Below are positions 8,223 to 17,070 of a stretch of DNA of 49,214 nucleotides, piece by piece. Each line of letters starts with the position of its first letter. Within the stretch, counting starts at the first letter, position 1. The stretch is from Paraburkholderia polaris (GTDB lineage: Bacteria; Pseudomonadota; Gammaproteobacteria; Burkholderiales; Burkholderiaceae). The stretch lies in NCBI RefSeq assembly GCF_012927345.1, contig NZ_JABBGJ010000060.1, positions 1 to 49,214 on the forward strand, in the 5' to 3' direction. Under the pieces are notes generated by a model. That model searched no databases and had not been told where the DNA came from. It worked only from the letters and a program-made list of their open reading frames with translations. The translations under genes were made by a program, and so were the position numbers.

Positions 8223-9131
8223 ATGGATCGTTTCGAGGAAATGCGGGTGTTCATACGGATCGCCGAGCGGCAAAGCTTCACGCGCGCTTCGGACGATCTG
8301 CAGATTCCGCGTGCCACGGTCACCAACCTGATGAAACGCATGGAGAAGCGGCTCGGTGCGCGGCTTCTCGAGCGCACCACGCGCACGGTCCGGCTTACGC
8401 ACGACGGCGAGGCGTATTACCGTCGCTGCGTGCGGCTGATCGCCGATATGGAGGAGGCGGAGGGCTCGTTTTCCAACCTCGCGCCGAAGGGCCTATTGCG
8501 CGTAAATCTGCAGGGCACCTTGGCGCGCCACTTCGTCGTGCCGGCGCTGCCAGCGTTTCTCTCGCAGTTTCCCGACATTGAATTGACGATCGGCGACGAT
8601 GATCGCCTGGTCGATCTGGTGCGGGAGGGGATCGATTGCGTGTTGCGGGCGGGAAATCTGCAGGATTCGTCGATGGTGGGGCGGCGCGTTGCGCAGTTGC
8701 CGCAAGTGACGGTGGCGAGTCCGGCTTATCTGGAGGCGTATGGCGAGCCGGCCGATCCGGCGGCCTTATCCACGCATCGTGCGGTCAATTACCTGTCCAG
8801 CGCGACCGGCAAGCCGGTGCCGCTCGAATTCAGCGTCGACGGCCGCGAGACGGCGACGTATCTGCCGTCGGCGGTATCGGTGACCGGCGCCGATCTCTAC
8901 ACAGGCTCGGCGGTGGCCGGGCTCGGCATCGTGCAGGTGCCGCACTATCGCGTGGCGCGAGAACTGGCGGCGGGGCAACTGAAGATCATTCTCGCGGACT
9001 TCCCGCCGCCGCCGATGCCGGTTTCGGTGCTCTATCCGCAGAATCGCCAGTTGTCGTCGCGTGTGCGGGTGTTTGCGCAGTGGTTGCGCGATATTTTCGA
9101 GGCGGCCGGGGCACAGACGGGTTCGCGGTGA
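8223..9131 (+). CDS. LysR family transcriptional regulator
   Basis: A 302-residue LysR-type regulator. An N-terminal winged helix (residues 1-60: FEEMRVFIRIAERQSFTRAS, then LERTTRTVRLTHDG) is followed by the periplasmic-binding-like effector domain (about 90-295). The start at 8223, rather than an in-frame codon at 8175, gives the standard MDRFEEM beginning. The IDCVLRAGNLQDSSMVGRRV and TGSAVAGLGIVQVP blocks are typical of the CrgA/YhcS-like subgroup. It is divergent from the SDR gene ending at 8068 and probably regulates that gene and itself; the inducer is unknown. Confidence 0.93.
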   Translation: MDRFEEMRVFIRIAERQSFTRASDDLQIPRATVTNLMKRMEKRLGARLLERTTRTVRLTHDGEAYYRRCVRLIADMEEAEGSFSNLAPKGLLRVNLQGTLARHFVVPALPAFLSQFPDIELTIGDDDRLVDLVREGIDCVLRAGNLQDSSMVGRRVAQLPQVTVASPAYLEAYGEPADPAALSTHRAVNYLSSATGKPVPLEFSVDGRETATYLPSAVSVTGADLYTGSAVAGLGIVQVPHYRVARELAAGQLKIILADFPPPPMPVSVLYPQNRQLSSRVRVFAQWLRDIFEAAGAQTGSR

Positions 9132-9373
9132 ACGCGTGAGTCCGCGGCAGGCGTGCGGCGCATCGCACATGGCGCGTGCTGCAATGGTGGCTTGAACAAT
9201 TGCGGTAACCGCGATTGGCGAAGCGTCTGGTGTGCGACGTGGATAGGGCAATTGGCGCGTAATGCGCGAGCGGTTCGTGCTTTCGTGTAAGTCGCGCTGC
9301 GTATCGTGGGATCATACGTGTCGTGCTGAGCGATATTGCTTCTTGCACGGTACGGAATAACAGGAGCAGGACG

Positions 9374-9691
9374 ATGATTGATGGACTGGTGGGCGGGCGC
9401 TTGTACGGCGAGGCGCAAATTCGCACGGGGCAGAATGGCAAGCGCTTTGTGACCTGCAAGGTACGGGCAACCACCAATGATGGCGATACGATTTTCGTCA
9501 ATGTAATTGCGTTTGATGATGACGTGCAGACGGCGCTGCTTGCTCTGGCTGACGCGGATAGCGTCGCGCTTAGCGGGACGTTGACGCCCAAGGTTTGGAC
9601 CGACAAGAATGGCTTGATCAAACCGGCTATGGATATGGTCGCCCACAGGCTTCTGACGGCTTACGAGGGGCGCCGCGAGGGCGGCGATTGA
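9374..9691 (+). CDS. Small single-stranded DNA-binding (OB-fold) protein
   Basis: A 105-residue protein resembling the OB-fold core of SSB: GRLYGEAQIRTGQNGKRFVT, then CKVRATTNDGDTIFVNVIAF and VALSGTLTPKVWTDKNG. This matches strands 1-5 of SSB, with the family's G-x-L-x-x-x-x-x-R-x-T start. It lacks the acidic C-terminal tail that bacterial SSB uses to recruit partners, so it is probably not the housekeeping SSB. The start at 9374 follows AGGAGCAGG. It is an isolated gene, converging with the downstream LysR gene 12 bp away. Role unknown; it could modulate recombination or be a phage/plasmid remnant. Confidence 0.72.
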   Translation: MIDGLVGGRLYGEAQIRTGQNGKRFVTCKVRATTNDGDTIFVNVIAFDDDVQTALLALADADSVALSGTLTPKVWTDKNGLIKPAMDMVAHRLLTAYEGRREGGD

Positions 9692-9703
9692 GGTGTGTTT
9701 GCC

Positions 9704-10594
9704 TTACCGGGGCCCACTCCCGGCCTCGCCAAGATACTCAACGAACCGATCCGCGACAGGCTCCGAGTCGCCGCCCCTTCGCAATAGCAAAACCTGCGAC
9801 AGAAGCGTCTCGCCCTGCAAGGGCAAAAAGCAAACCCGTGGATCCTGTACCTGCCGCAAGGTGAACGGCACCAACGCCACGCCCATCCCAAACCCGACCA
9901 TCGTCACCACGGTCTGCCACAACCGCGCCTCATGGCGAATCAAAGGACTGAACCCGGCCCCAACACATTGCGCAATGATCAGGTCGTGATAATGCGGCGA
10001 CACCGTGCGCGGAAACAGAATAAACGGCTCCTGCGCCAACGCCCGCAGATCGACCTTGCGCTTTCGCGCCAGCGGATGATCGACCGGTAAGCAACACAGA
10101 AACGGCTCGGAAAAGATCGGCGTCGAAACCACATCCGACGGAAAATTGCCCCAATGCGCGCAGCCCATGTCGATCTGCATCCGCTGGATCGCATATACCT
10201 GTTCGCTGGTGTTCATCTCCTTCAGGACGATTTCGACACCCGGGTAGTCAGCCTCGAAGCGGCTCACCGCCTGCGGCATACCGCGGTACAACATCGAATT
10301 CACGAAGCCGATCCGCAAACGGCCCGCCAACCCGTGCGCCGACCGAACCGTGATGCGTTCGGCCTCGCCGGCCTGCAGCAGCAAACGGCGCGCCTCGCCC
10401 AGCAGCACCTGCCCCGCGTTCGTCAGCGCAACCGTCTTGTTGGTGCGCGCGAGCAGTTGCACCCCCAACTGGTCCTCGAATTTGCGGATGTCGAAACTGA
10501 GCGCCGGTTGCGAAATGAACAGCCGCTTGGCCGCGCGGCCGAAATGCAATTCCTCGGCGACCGCCACGAAATAGCGTAATTGCTTCAGGTCCAC
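9704..10594 (-). CDS. LysR family transcriptional regulator
   Basis: A 296-residue LysR-type regulator with the classic N-terminal winged helix (MDLKQLRYFVAVAEELHFGR, AAKRLFISQPALS) and a C-terminal effector-binding domain from about residue 90 (GRLRIGFVNSMLYRGMPQAV). It resembles the CatR/BenM/CbnR-type subgroup that responds to aromatic or organic-acid ligands, but this is only a sequence impression. It is divergent from an acyl-CoA dehydrogenase/CoA-transferase/transporter set across 109 bp and is the obvious regulator of that set. Confidence 0.93.
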   Translation of the reverse strand: MDLKQLRYFVAVAEELHFGRAAKRLFISQPALSFDIRKFEDQLGVQLLARTNKTVALTNAGQVLLGEARRLLLQAGEAERITVRSAHGLAGRLRIGFVNSMLYRGMPQAVSRFEADYPGVEIVLKEMNTSEQVYAIQRMQIDMGCAHWGNFPSDVVSTPIFSEPFLCCLPVDHPLARKRKVDLRALAQEPFILFPRTVSPHYHDLIIAQCVGAGFSPLIRHEARLWQTVVTMVGFGMGVALVPFTLRQVQDPRVCFLPLQGETLLSQVLLLRRGGDSEPVADRFVEYLGEAGSGPR

Positions 10595-10703
10595 GGCAGT
10601 CTCCGGTTCTTTTATCGATAAGCTACGTCTATCGTACCGGATATAAGTTGTATTAGACGATTATCGAAGCCGCTTCTATGCTCCTTCCACAAAGGAGACA
10701 AGC
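10595..10703. promoter_or_regulatory. Divergent control region with repeated ATCG sites
   Basis: The 109-bp space between divergent LysR and acyl-CoA dehydrogenase genes contains a perfect 10-bp palindrome TTATCGATAA (10612-10621) and two further partial copies, CTATCGTA and TTATCGAA, at roughly 20-40 bp spacing. Such phased sites are what a LysR tetramer would occupy. AAAGGAG before 10704 is the ribosome-binding site. Regulator identity is inferred from position. Confidence 0.45.
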
Positions 10704-12470
10704 ATGAGCGAAATCACCGCGCAGTCGGCACACGGCTCGTCCAACATCCCCGACAGCCGGGGCATCAACTTCTTCCATAGCGACCCCGACCTGGCCGGCT
10801 TGCTCAAACTGCATCTCGGCGACGCGCTGTATCAGGAACTCGAAAGCCAACTCGTTTCGCTAGGCCAGCGGGCGTCCGACGAACTTGACGTCTGGGCGCT
10901 GTCCGCCGACAAGAATCCGCCGCAATTGCGGCATCGCACGCGGCGCGGAGAAGCGCTGCAAAGCATCGACAAACATCCCGATTACGTGGCGCTCGAACGG
11001 GTGGCCTACGCCGAATTGGGTCTGGCGTCGATGAGCCACGCCACCCGCGAAGGTAAGAAAGCGCCGCCGCCGCTGGTTAAATATGCGTTGACGTTCCTGT
11101 TCGTGCAGGCGGAATTCGGCCTGTGCTGCCCCGTCAGCATGACCGATTCGCTCACACGTACGCTGCGCAAATTCGGTGCGCCCGAACTGGTCGCGCGCTT
11201 TCTGCCGATGCTGGCTTCGCGCGATTTCGACACGCTTTTTCAGGGCGCGATGTTCATGACCGAGCAGGCGGCGGGCTCGGATGTTGCCCGTATCGCGACG
11301 CGTGCAGCGCTCGAAACCGGTGTGAACGGTGAGGAAGCGTGGCGTCTGTACGGCGACAAATGGTTCTGCTCGAATGCCGACGCGGATCTCGCGATGGTGC
11401 TCGCGCACGTGGACAATGCGCCGGCCGGCATCAACGGCCTTGGGCTGTTCCTGCTGCCGAAGACCTTGCCGGACGGCTCGCGCAACAGCTATCGGATCGT
11501 GCGTTTGAAGGACAAGCTCGGCAGCCGTTCGATGGCGAGCGGCGAGATCGTGCTGGAAGGCGCCGTGGCATATCTGATCGGCGAAGTGGGGCGCGGCTTT
11601 CACCAGATGGCCGACATGATCAACATGTCGCGTCTGTCGAACGGCGTGCGTGCGGCGGGCTTGATGCGCCGCGCGCTGACCGAGGCGCTGCACATCGCGC
11701 GCAATCGCGAAGCGTTCGGCCGCAAGCTGATCGATATGCCGTTGATGCAGCGGCAATTGCTCAAAATGATGCTGCCCGCGGAGCAAGCTCGCTCGATGTT
11801 CATGCAGATCGCTTTGCTGCTCGAAAAGGCCGACGCCGGCGATCGGCAGGCGGCGAAATGCGTGCGCATCCTCACGCCGTTGATCAAATTCCGCGCGTGC
11901 CGCGATGCCCGCCGAGTGACCGGCGACGCGATGGAAGTGCGCGGCGGCACGGGCTACATCGAAGAGTGGAGCGACGCGCGTCTCGTGCGCGACGCACATC
12001 TCGGGTCGATCTGGGAAGGCACCAGCAACATCGTCGCGCTCGATGTCGCGCGCGCGGCCAAACGCGACGGCGCGCTCGAACCGCTGCGCACGTATCTGCA
12101 CGATCTGCTCGGCGCGTCCGGTTTGCCTGCCGAGAGTCTCACGGTGCTGCGTTCGACCTTGACGCGCGCTTGCGATGCGCTTGCGAGCGTCGCCGATTCC
12201 GACCGCGATGAATCGGTCAGGCAAGCGGGTACGGCTTTGTATCACGCGAGCACGGCTGTACTCATGGCCTGCGAAGGCGTGCGCCTCGCGCCGGATTTCC
12301 GGCGTCTCGCGTTGAGTCATCTGGTGTTGCGGCACAAGTTGCTGCCGTACGATCCGCTCGACGTGCAGACGTCTTCGGATGACAGCGACGTCATTGATGC
12401 GCTGGTTAACGCCCGCGGCGTTACGCTCGACCAGGCGCTGCGAGTGCTGTCGGCAGGGAGCGCGCAATGA
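10704..12470 (+). CDS. AidB-like acyl-CoA dehydrogenase
   Basis: FAD-dependent acyl-CoA dehydrogenase family member, 588 residues. It matches the AidB/ACAD11-like subgroup: MTEQAAGSDVARI binds flavin (AidB has a closely similar MTEKQGGSDV), KWFCSNADADLAMVLAH and LKDKLGSRSMASGEIVLEGA follow, then the substrate-side MEVRGGTGYIEEW and the C-terminal LGSIWEGTSNIVALDVARA. E. coli AidB is 541 residues and takes part in the alkylation response. Here the neighbours (CoA transferase overlapping by 4 bp, transporter, LysR) point instead to a catabolic step on a CoA thioester. The first 60 residues and the C-terminal helical part are longer than in mitochondrial ACADs. Substrate unknown. Confidence 0.9.
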   Translation: MSEITAQSAHGSSNIPDSRGINFFHSDPDLAGLLKLHLGDALYQELESQLVSLGQRASDELDVWALSADKNPPQLRHRTRRGEALQSIDKHPDYVALERVAYAELGLASMSHATREGKKAPPPLVKYALTFLFVQAEFGLCCPVSMTDSLTRTLRKFGAPELVARFLPMLASRDFDTLFQGAMFMTEQAAGSDVARIATRAALETGVNGEEAWRLYGDKWFCSNADADLAMVLAHVDNAPAGINGLGLFLLPKTLPDGSRNSYRIVRLKDKLGSRSMASGEIVLEGAVAYLIGEVGRGFHQMADMINMSRLSNGVRAAGLMRRALTEALHIARNREAFGRKLIDMPLMQRQLLKMMLPAEQARSMFMQIALLLEKADAGDRQAAKCVRILTPLIKFRACRDARRVTGDAMEVRGGTGYIEEWSDARLVRDAHLGSIWEGTSNIVALDVARAAKRDGALEPLRTYLHDLLGASGLPAESLTVLRSTLTRACDALASVADSDRDESVRQAGTALYHASTAVLMACEGVRLAPDFRRLALSHLVLRHKLLPYDPLDVQTSSDDSDVIDALVNARGVTLDQALRVLSAGSAQ

Positions 12471-13714
12471 CCGAACATGTGAACAACGGCACGCAGGCAA
12501 CGCAGGCAACACAGGCAACGCAAGCAACGCAAGCAACGCAAGGCGCTTTACAAGGCATCAAGGTCATCGACCTCAGCCGCGTGCTCGGCGGCCCTTACTG
12601 CACGCAAGCGCTGGCCGATCACGGCGCCCAGGTCATCAAACTGGAACCGCCCGGCGGCGACGAAACGCGCGGCTGGGGGCCGCCCTTTTACGGTGACACC
12701 GCGTGGTACTTCGCCGGCGTCAACCGTAACAAGCAGGGCATCGCGGTCGATCTGTCGTGTGAAGAGGGCCGGGACATTCTGTGGAAGCTGCTCGAAGACG
12801 CCGACGTGCTGGTCGAAAACTTCAAGCCCGGCACTCTCGCACGCTGGGGCATGGACTATGAGCGCGATTTGCGCGAGCGTTTCCCGAAGCTGATTCATTG
12901 CGCGGTATCGGGCTTCGGTCCCGACGGCCCGCTCGGCGGCTTGCCCGGCTACGACGCGGCGATTCAGGCGATGACCGGCTTGATGAGCGTGAACGGTGAA
13001 CGCGACGGTCCGGCCACGCGCGTCGGCTTGCCGGTCGTCGACATGGTGACCGGTTTGAATGCGCTGGCCGGCATTCTGCTGGCGCTCGCCGAGCGCACGA
13101 AAAGCGGGCGAGGCCAATCGATCGATATTGCGCTGTACGACTGCGGCGTGTCGCTCTTGCATCCGCATCTGCCGAACTATTTCGGCTCGGGCCGCACGCC
13201 TCAGCGCAGCGGCAACGCGCATCCGAACATCACCCCTTACGACAGCTATCGCACCTCGACTGCGCCGATCTTTCTTGCCGTCGGCAATGACCGGCAGTTT
13301 GCTCGGCTGTGCGCGCATCTCGGCGCGCCGGAACTCGCGGACGATCCACGCTACGTGGACAACCGCAGCCGCTGCGCGCATCGCGAGCCGCTCAAGGCCG
13401 CGCTCGAAGCTTTGCTTGCCTCACACGATTGCGAGCCGCTCGCTCAGGCATTGATCAATGCAGGCGTGCCGTGTGGGCCGGTGCAAACCGTCGACGTTGT
13501 CGCGCGTCATCCGCATACGCTGCATCGCGGCATGGTGATCGAGATGGGCGAGTATCGCGGCACAGCGTCGCCGATCAAATTGTCGCGCACGCCAGCCACT
13601 TATCGCAGCGCACCGCCGACGCTCGGCGGTGACACACGCAACGTACTCGACGCACTGGGCATCGACGCTGCAACCCAGCAACGTTTGCTCGAAGCGGGCG
13701 TGCTGAAAGCCTAA
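12467..13714 (+). CDS. CaiB/BaiF family (class III) CoA transferase
   Basis: Transfers CoA between carboxylic acids through an aspartyl-CoA intermediate. The 415-residue protein has the family entry IKVIDLSRVLGGPYCTQALA, the block NRNKQGIAVDLSCEEGRDI and the catalytic aspartate, probably Asp163 in GLPGYDAAIQAMTGLM. A family-unusual N-terminal lead of about 25 residues consists of repeated Gln-Ala-Thr triplets encoded by a 9-bp tandem repeat; the conserved fold starts only after it. The ATG overlaps the acyl-CoA dehydrogenase stop (ATGA), so the two are translationally coupled and probably act on the same acid. An alternative downstream start would remove the repeat, but none with a good ribosome site is seen. 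Confidence 0.93.
   Translation: MTEHVNNGTQATQATQATQATQATQGALQGIKVIDLSRVLGGPYCTQALADHGAQVIKLEPPGGDETRGWGPPFYGDTAWYFAGVNRNKQGIAVDLSCEEGRDILWKLLEDADVLVENFKPGTLARWGMDYERDLRERFPKLIHCAVSGFGPDGPLGGLPGYDAAIQAMTGLMSVNGERDGPATRVGLPVVDMVTGLNALAGILLALAERTKSGRGQSIDIALYDCGVSLLHPHLPNYFGSGRTPQRSGNAHPNITPYDSYRTSTAPIFLAVGNDRQFARLCAHLGAPELADDPRYVDNRSRCAHREPLKAALEALLASHDCEPLAQALINAGVPCGPVQTVDVVARHPHTLHRGMVIEMGEYRGTASPIKLSRTPATYRSAPPTLGGDTRNVLDALGIDAATQQRLLEAGVLKA
12491..12544 (+). repeat. Six 9-bp tandem repeats inside the CoA-transferase gene
   Basis: Six consecutive 9-mers of the form ACGCA(G/A)GCA run in frame and encode a (Thr-Gln-Ala)n tract at residues 9-26. Copy number changes would add or remove three residues without shifting the frame, so length polymorphism between strains is expected. 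Confidence 0.9.
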
Positions 13715-13790
13715 GCGTAAGCAGGCAGTTTTCCGGTGACGGCACGAAGAAGCCGCGCCATCCAGAAGAATGACCTTGGAGACGAAAGAC

Positions 13791-15104
13791 ATGAATCGCG
13801 AGCCAGACGACCTCGCCGCAGGGCGGCAACCCACCCGCGCCGCAGCAGCGGCATTTGTCGGTACTACGATTGAGTGGTACGACTTTTATATCTACGCCAC
13901 AGCGTCCGCGCTGATTTTCGGCAAGCTGTTCTTTCCGGGTAGCGACCCGTTCTTCGCTACGCTGGCTTCGTTCGGTACTTTCGCGGTGGGCTTTTTCGCG
14001 CGGCCGTTCGGCGGCCTTGTGTTCGGCCACCTCGGCGACCGCATCGGCCGCAAGAAGGCGCTTGTGGCGACGCTGGCGATCATGGGCGTCGGCACGGTCG
14101 GCATTGGTTTCCTGCCGACGTATGCGAGTGCCGGGGTATGGGCGCCGGTGTTGCTGGTGCTGCTGCGCGTCGCGCAGGGTATCGCGATCGGCGGCGAGTG
14201 GGGTGGCGCGGTGCTGATGGCAAGCGAACATGCGCCGCAGGGACGGCGTACTTTCTTCGCCTCGTTTGCGCAACTGGGCAGTCCGGCGGGGCTGATCCTG
14301 TCGCTGCTCGCGTTTCGCGCGGTGGCGTCGATGGATAAGGACGCGTTTCTCAGCTGGGGCTGGCGTCTGCCGTTTCTCGCAAGTGCGGTGTTGCTGGTGG
14401 TGGGTTTGCTGATCCGCGCAGGCGTCGACGAATCGCCCGAATTCAAGGCACTCAAAGCGCAACGGCGAGTGGCGTCATTACCGGTCGCCGAGGTGGTGCG
14501 CGACGCGTGGCGCACGGTGTTGTTGTGTCTTGGCGCGAATGTGATCGGCGTCGCCGGTGCGTGGTTCGTCAATACATTCATGCTGAATTACACGACGCAG
14601 ACGCTTGGGCTCGATCGTTCGCTGATTCTCGATTGCCTGTTCGTGGTGGCGTTTATTCAGTTGTTCACGCAACTGGGTTCCGGGTGGTTCGCGCAACGGA
14701 TCGGTACCGGAAGGTTTTTGAAGGGCGCGGCGGCGTTGGCGATGCTTTCGCCTTATCCGATGTTCGCGCTGGTCTCGACCGGGCGGCCGGTGGCGATTGT
14801 GGTCGGCATCGCGCTGGCGGTGATGTGCATGTCGAGTTCTTATGCGGTGATGGCCGGGTTTATGTCGACCGCGTTCGCGGTGAGAGTCAGGTACTCGGCT
14901 ATTTCATTGTCTTACCAGGTGTGCGCCGCACTGGCCGGCGGCTTGACGCCTTTGATCGGAACGTTGCTCGCGCATCGATATCCGGGAGCATGGTGGCCGT
15001 TGGCGGTGTTTTATAGTTGCCTGGCTGGCGTCTCGCTGGCGTGTATCAGCACGTTGGAGCGCCGCAAGCGAGGCGCGGCGCGAGGTGTCGTCGAAGTGGC
15101 CTAG
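13791..15104 (+). CDS. MFS transporter, metabolite:H+ symporter (MHS) family
   Basis: A 437-residue, twelve-helix inner-membrane transporter. The MHS hallmarks are clear: GTTIEWYDFYIYATASALIF in helix 1, the loop 2-3 motif GHLGDRIGRKKAL, and RVAQGIAIGGEWGGAVLMAS in helix 4. Relatives (KgtP, ShiA, ProP, citrate carriers) import small carboxylates by proton symport. It lies 76 bp after the CoA transferase in the same direction, so its likely cargo is the acid activated by that enzyme. The start at 13791 is preferred over 13770 because GGAG lies nine bases upstream of it. Confidence 0.92.
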   Translation: MNREPDDLAAGRQPTRAAAAAFVGTTIEWYDFYIYATASALIFGKLFFPGSDPFFATLASFGTFAVGFFARPFGGLVFGHLGDRIGRKKALVATLAIMGVGTVGIGFLPTYASAGVWAPVLLVLLRVAQGIAIGGEWGGAVLMASEHAPQGRRTFFASFAQLGSPAGLILSLLAFRAVASMDKDAFLSWGWRLPFLASAVLLVVGLLIRAGVDESPEFKALKAQRRVASLPVAEVVRDAWRTVLLCLGANVIGVAGAWFVNTFMLNYTTQTLGLDRSLILDCLFVVAFIQLFTQLGSGWFAQRIGTGRFLKGAAALAMLSPYPMFALVSTGRPVAIVVGIALAVMCMSSSYAVMAGFMSTAFAVRVRYSAISLSYQVCAALAGGLTPLIGTLLAHRYPGAWWPLAVFYSCLAGVSLACISTLERRKRGAARGVVEVA

Positions 15105-15323
15105 GTTTAAGTACTTTGCCGTGCGATGCCTGTTTGTCCGACTGCCGCGAACAAGGGCAGCGCCAATCAACCCATAACAAAACGGGGATAGGCATCGTCG
15201 TAGGCAAACATTCAGTAAGCGTCCTGCCAGGCATAAACCCGCTATTTCATGGTTAACAACATCCTGAATCCCTAAAAGCGTCCTAATATCGAGGCGAAAT
15301 GAAAAACGACAGGGGAAGCCATC

Positions 15324-16835
15324 ATGTATCGTCATCGTTCGCTGGGTGTAGTGACAGGCGCGTCGCCGCTCGCCGGCGTCGACGTGTTGAGCAGGATGAC
15401 CACAGCCTGGCGCCGTCCCGGTGCGGCTAAGCCGTTCGATTTCGTCCTCGAGCAGCAATCGTGGCAAGGGCCGGCTTCCCTAAGCGCAGCGAGTGCGTCA
15501 TTCAAGATCCACGTGTTCGACACGATTCGCACCTTCGAGAAGCGCGGCGTCGACGCGATCGTCTTGCCGTGCTTCCTCAGTCACACCTTCATCGACGAAC
15601 TCTCGGCGAACGTGACTCTGCCGATCGCCAACATCATGGCTGCGCTCGTCGCGCATGTGCGCCAAGCGTTTCCGTCGGTCCGCCGCATCGGTGTGCTGAC
15701 TTCCGACGCGATCCGCGCTAACGGCCTTTTCGAACGCCATTTCGACAGTGCGCAGTTCGACGTGTTGCATCCGCGTAACGAAGCGGGCGTCGATCGCGTA
15801 ACGAGCGCCGTGTATGGCGACGAAGGCATCAAAAGCGGCCATCTGTCCGGCCGGCCAGTCGAGTTGTTGCGCGCGGCTTGCGCGGACCTCATTGCGCAAG
15901 GCGCGGAGATCATCGTGCCCGGGCTCGCCGAAATCCCCTTGGTGGCGCGCGTGATCGGCACGCTGGAAGTGCCGTTCGTCGATACCAATCTGGTCTACGC
16001 GCGCTACGTCGCGGCGGCGCACTATGCGCAGCCGGAGCGGCGTTTCAAGGTAGGCGTGCTGGGTGGTGTCGGCCCGGCGGCGACTGTCGATTTCATGGCG
16101 AAACTGGTGCGCAACACGCCGGCCGCGCGTGATCAGGACCATATCAAAGTGATGGTCGAGCAGAATCCGCAGATTCCGGACCGCACTGAAGCGCTGCTCG
16201 GCCGTGGCGACGATCCGACGCTCGCGCTCTACGCCGCCTGCAAAACGCTCGAAGAGGGCGGCGCCGACCTCATCGCGATTCCGTGCAATACGGCGCATGC
16301 GTTCGTGGAACGGATTCAGCCGTCGTTGACCATTCCGATCGTCAATATGCTGACCTGTACCGCGGATTATCTGCGCGAGGCCTTCCCGAGCCTGCGTGAA
16401 GTCGGTGTGCTGGCCACCTCGGGTACGCTTGCCAGCCGGGTCTACGAGAAGGCGCTCGAAGCGTGCGGCTTCGTGCAGATCGCGCCGGCCGAGGCTGCTC
16501 AGGCCCGGCTCATGAATGCGATTTACGGACCGCGCGGCGCCAAGGCGGGTTACACGTCGGGCGAGTGCTGCGACGACGTCGCCGCGGCGGTCGACGACCT
16601 GGTCGCGCAAGGCGCGCAGGTGATCGTGCTGGGCTGCACCGAGTTGCCGCTGCTGCTGCACGGTTCCACGCTGGCACGGCCAGGTGGTCTGGTGGTGCGG
16701 CTGGTCGATCCGACCGAGGTGTTGGCGAGACGTTGCGTGGCTTATGCGCTGGGCGAACACGCAGCGACGCAGGCCGCTTCGGAACCGGCGGCGCCGGCGA
16801 CAGGCCGGCTTAGCGTGGAAAGCGTCTACGGCTAG
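15324..16835 (+). CDS. Tandem Asp/Glu racemase-family fusion protein
   Basis: A 503-residue protein made of two Asp/Glu racemase domains, about 1-235 and 240-480, twice the usual 230-residue length. The C-terminal domain has both catalytic cysteines of the family, Cys321 (IPCNTAHAF) and Cys438 (LGCTELPLL), and the entry VGVLGGVGPAATVDFMAKLV. The N-terminal domain keeps the first cysteine (Cys83, LPCFLSHTF) but has Gly200 in place of the second (VPGLAEIPLV), so it cannot use the two-base mechanism as usually drawn. This half may be structural or regulatory, or do a one-base reaction. The fusion may mimic the racemase dimer. It stands alone between transporter and uvrA; an AGGGGAAG site precedes the start. 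Substrate (Asp, Glu, hydantoin or other) is not decidable. Confidence 0.88.
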   Translation: MYRHRSLGVVTGASPLAGVDVLSRMTTAWRRPGAAKPFDFVLEQQSWQGPASLSAASASFKIHVFDTIRTFEKRGVDAIVLPCFLSHTFIDELSANVTLPIANIMAALVAHVRQAFPSVRRIGVLTSDAIRANGLFERHFDSAQFDVLHPRNEAGVDRVTSAVYGDEGIKSGHLSGRPVELLRAACADLIAQGAEIIVPGLAEIPLVARVIGTLEVPFVDTNLVYARYVAAAHYAQPERRFKVGVLGGVGPAATVDFMAKLVRNTPAARDQDHIKVMVEQNPQIPDRTEALLGRGDDPTLALYAACKTLEEGGADLIAIPCNTAHAFVERIQPSLTIPIVNMLTCTADYLREAFPSLREVGVLATSGTLASRVYEKALEACGFVQIAPAEAAQARLMNAIYGPRGAKAGYTSGECCDDVAAAVDDLVAQGAQVIVLGCTELPLLLHGSTLARPGGLVVRLVDPTEVLARRCVAYALGEHAATQAASEPAAPATGRLSVESVYG

Positions 16836-16844
16836 CCCTGGCCG

Positions 16845-16862
16845 GCCCGGGTTAGACCGGGC
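16845..16862 (+). terminator. Short hairpin after the racemase fusion gene
   Basis: A perfect 6-bp all-GC stem, GCCCGG with CCGGGC, flanks a 6-base loop 10 bases past the stop codon. There is no T run. It is a plausible but weak terminator. Confidence 0.3.
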
Positions 16863-17070
16863 GACCTGGCTAGATCCGGCCGACCCAGCGCTTTCCGCTG
16901 CACTCCACCGCGAAGCCTTGCAATTTCCACCCTCCGTCGCCATTTTCTGACTGCTGCGCGCTTCCTCCTGATACGGCACAACGCTTGCTGATCAGCCGAT
17001 CGGGGCGCGCTCAGCGTCGCTATTCACGGCTCGCAGCGCTGCGCAAGCGCAACCGTGCCGTGTCATGGAA

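Noticed and set aside
10860..12536. A 558-codon open frame on the minus strand opposite the acyl-CoA dehydrogenase gene
   Set aside because: It is Arg/His/Gln-rich with no recognisable domain, wholly opposite a well-supported gene. Such long antisense frames are expected in GC-rich coding DNA.
15498..16979. A 493-codon minus-strand open frame opposite the racemase fusion
   Set aside because: Composition is typical of a shadow frame and no family motif is visible, while the plus-strand reading has clear racemase motifs.
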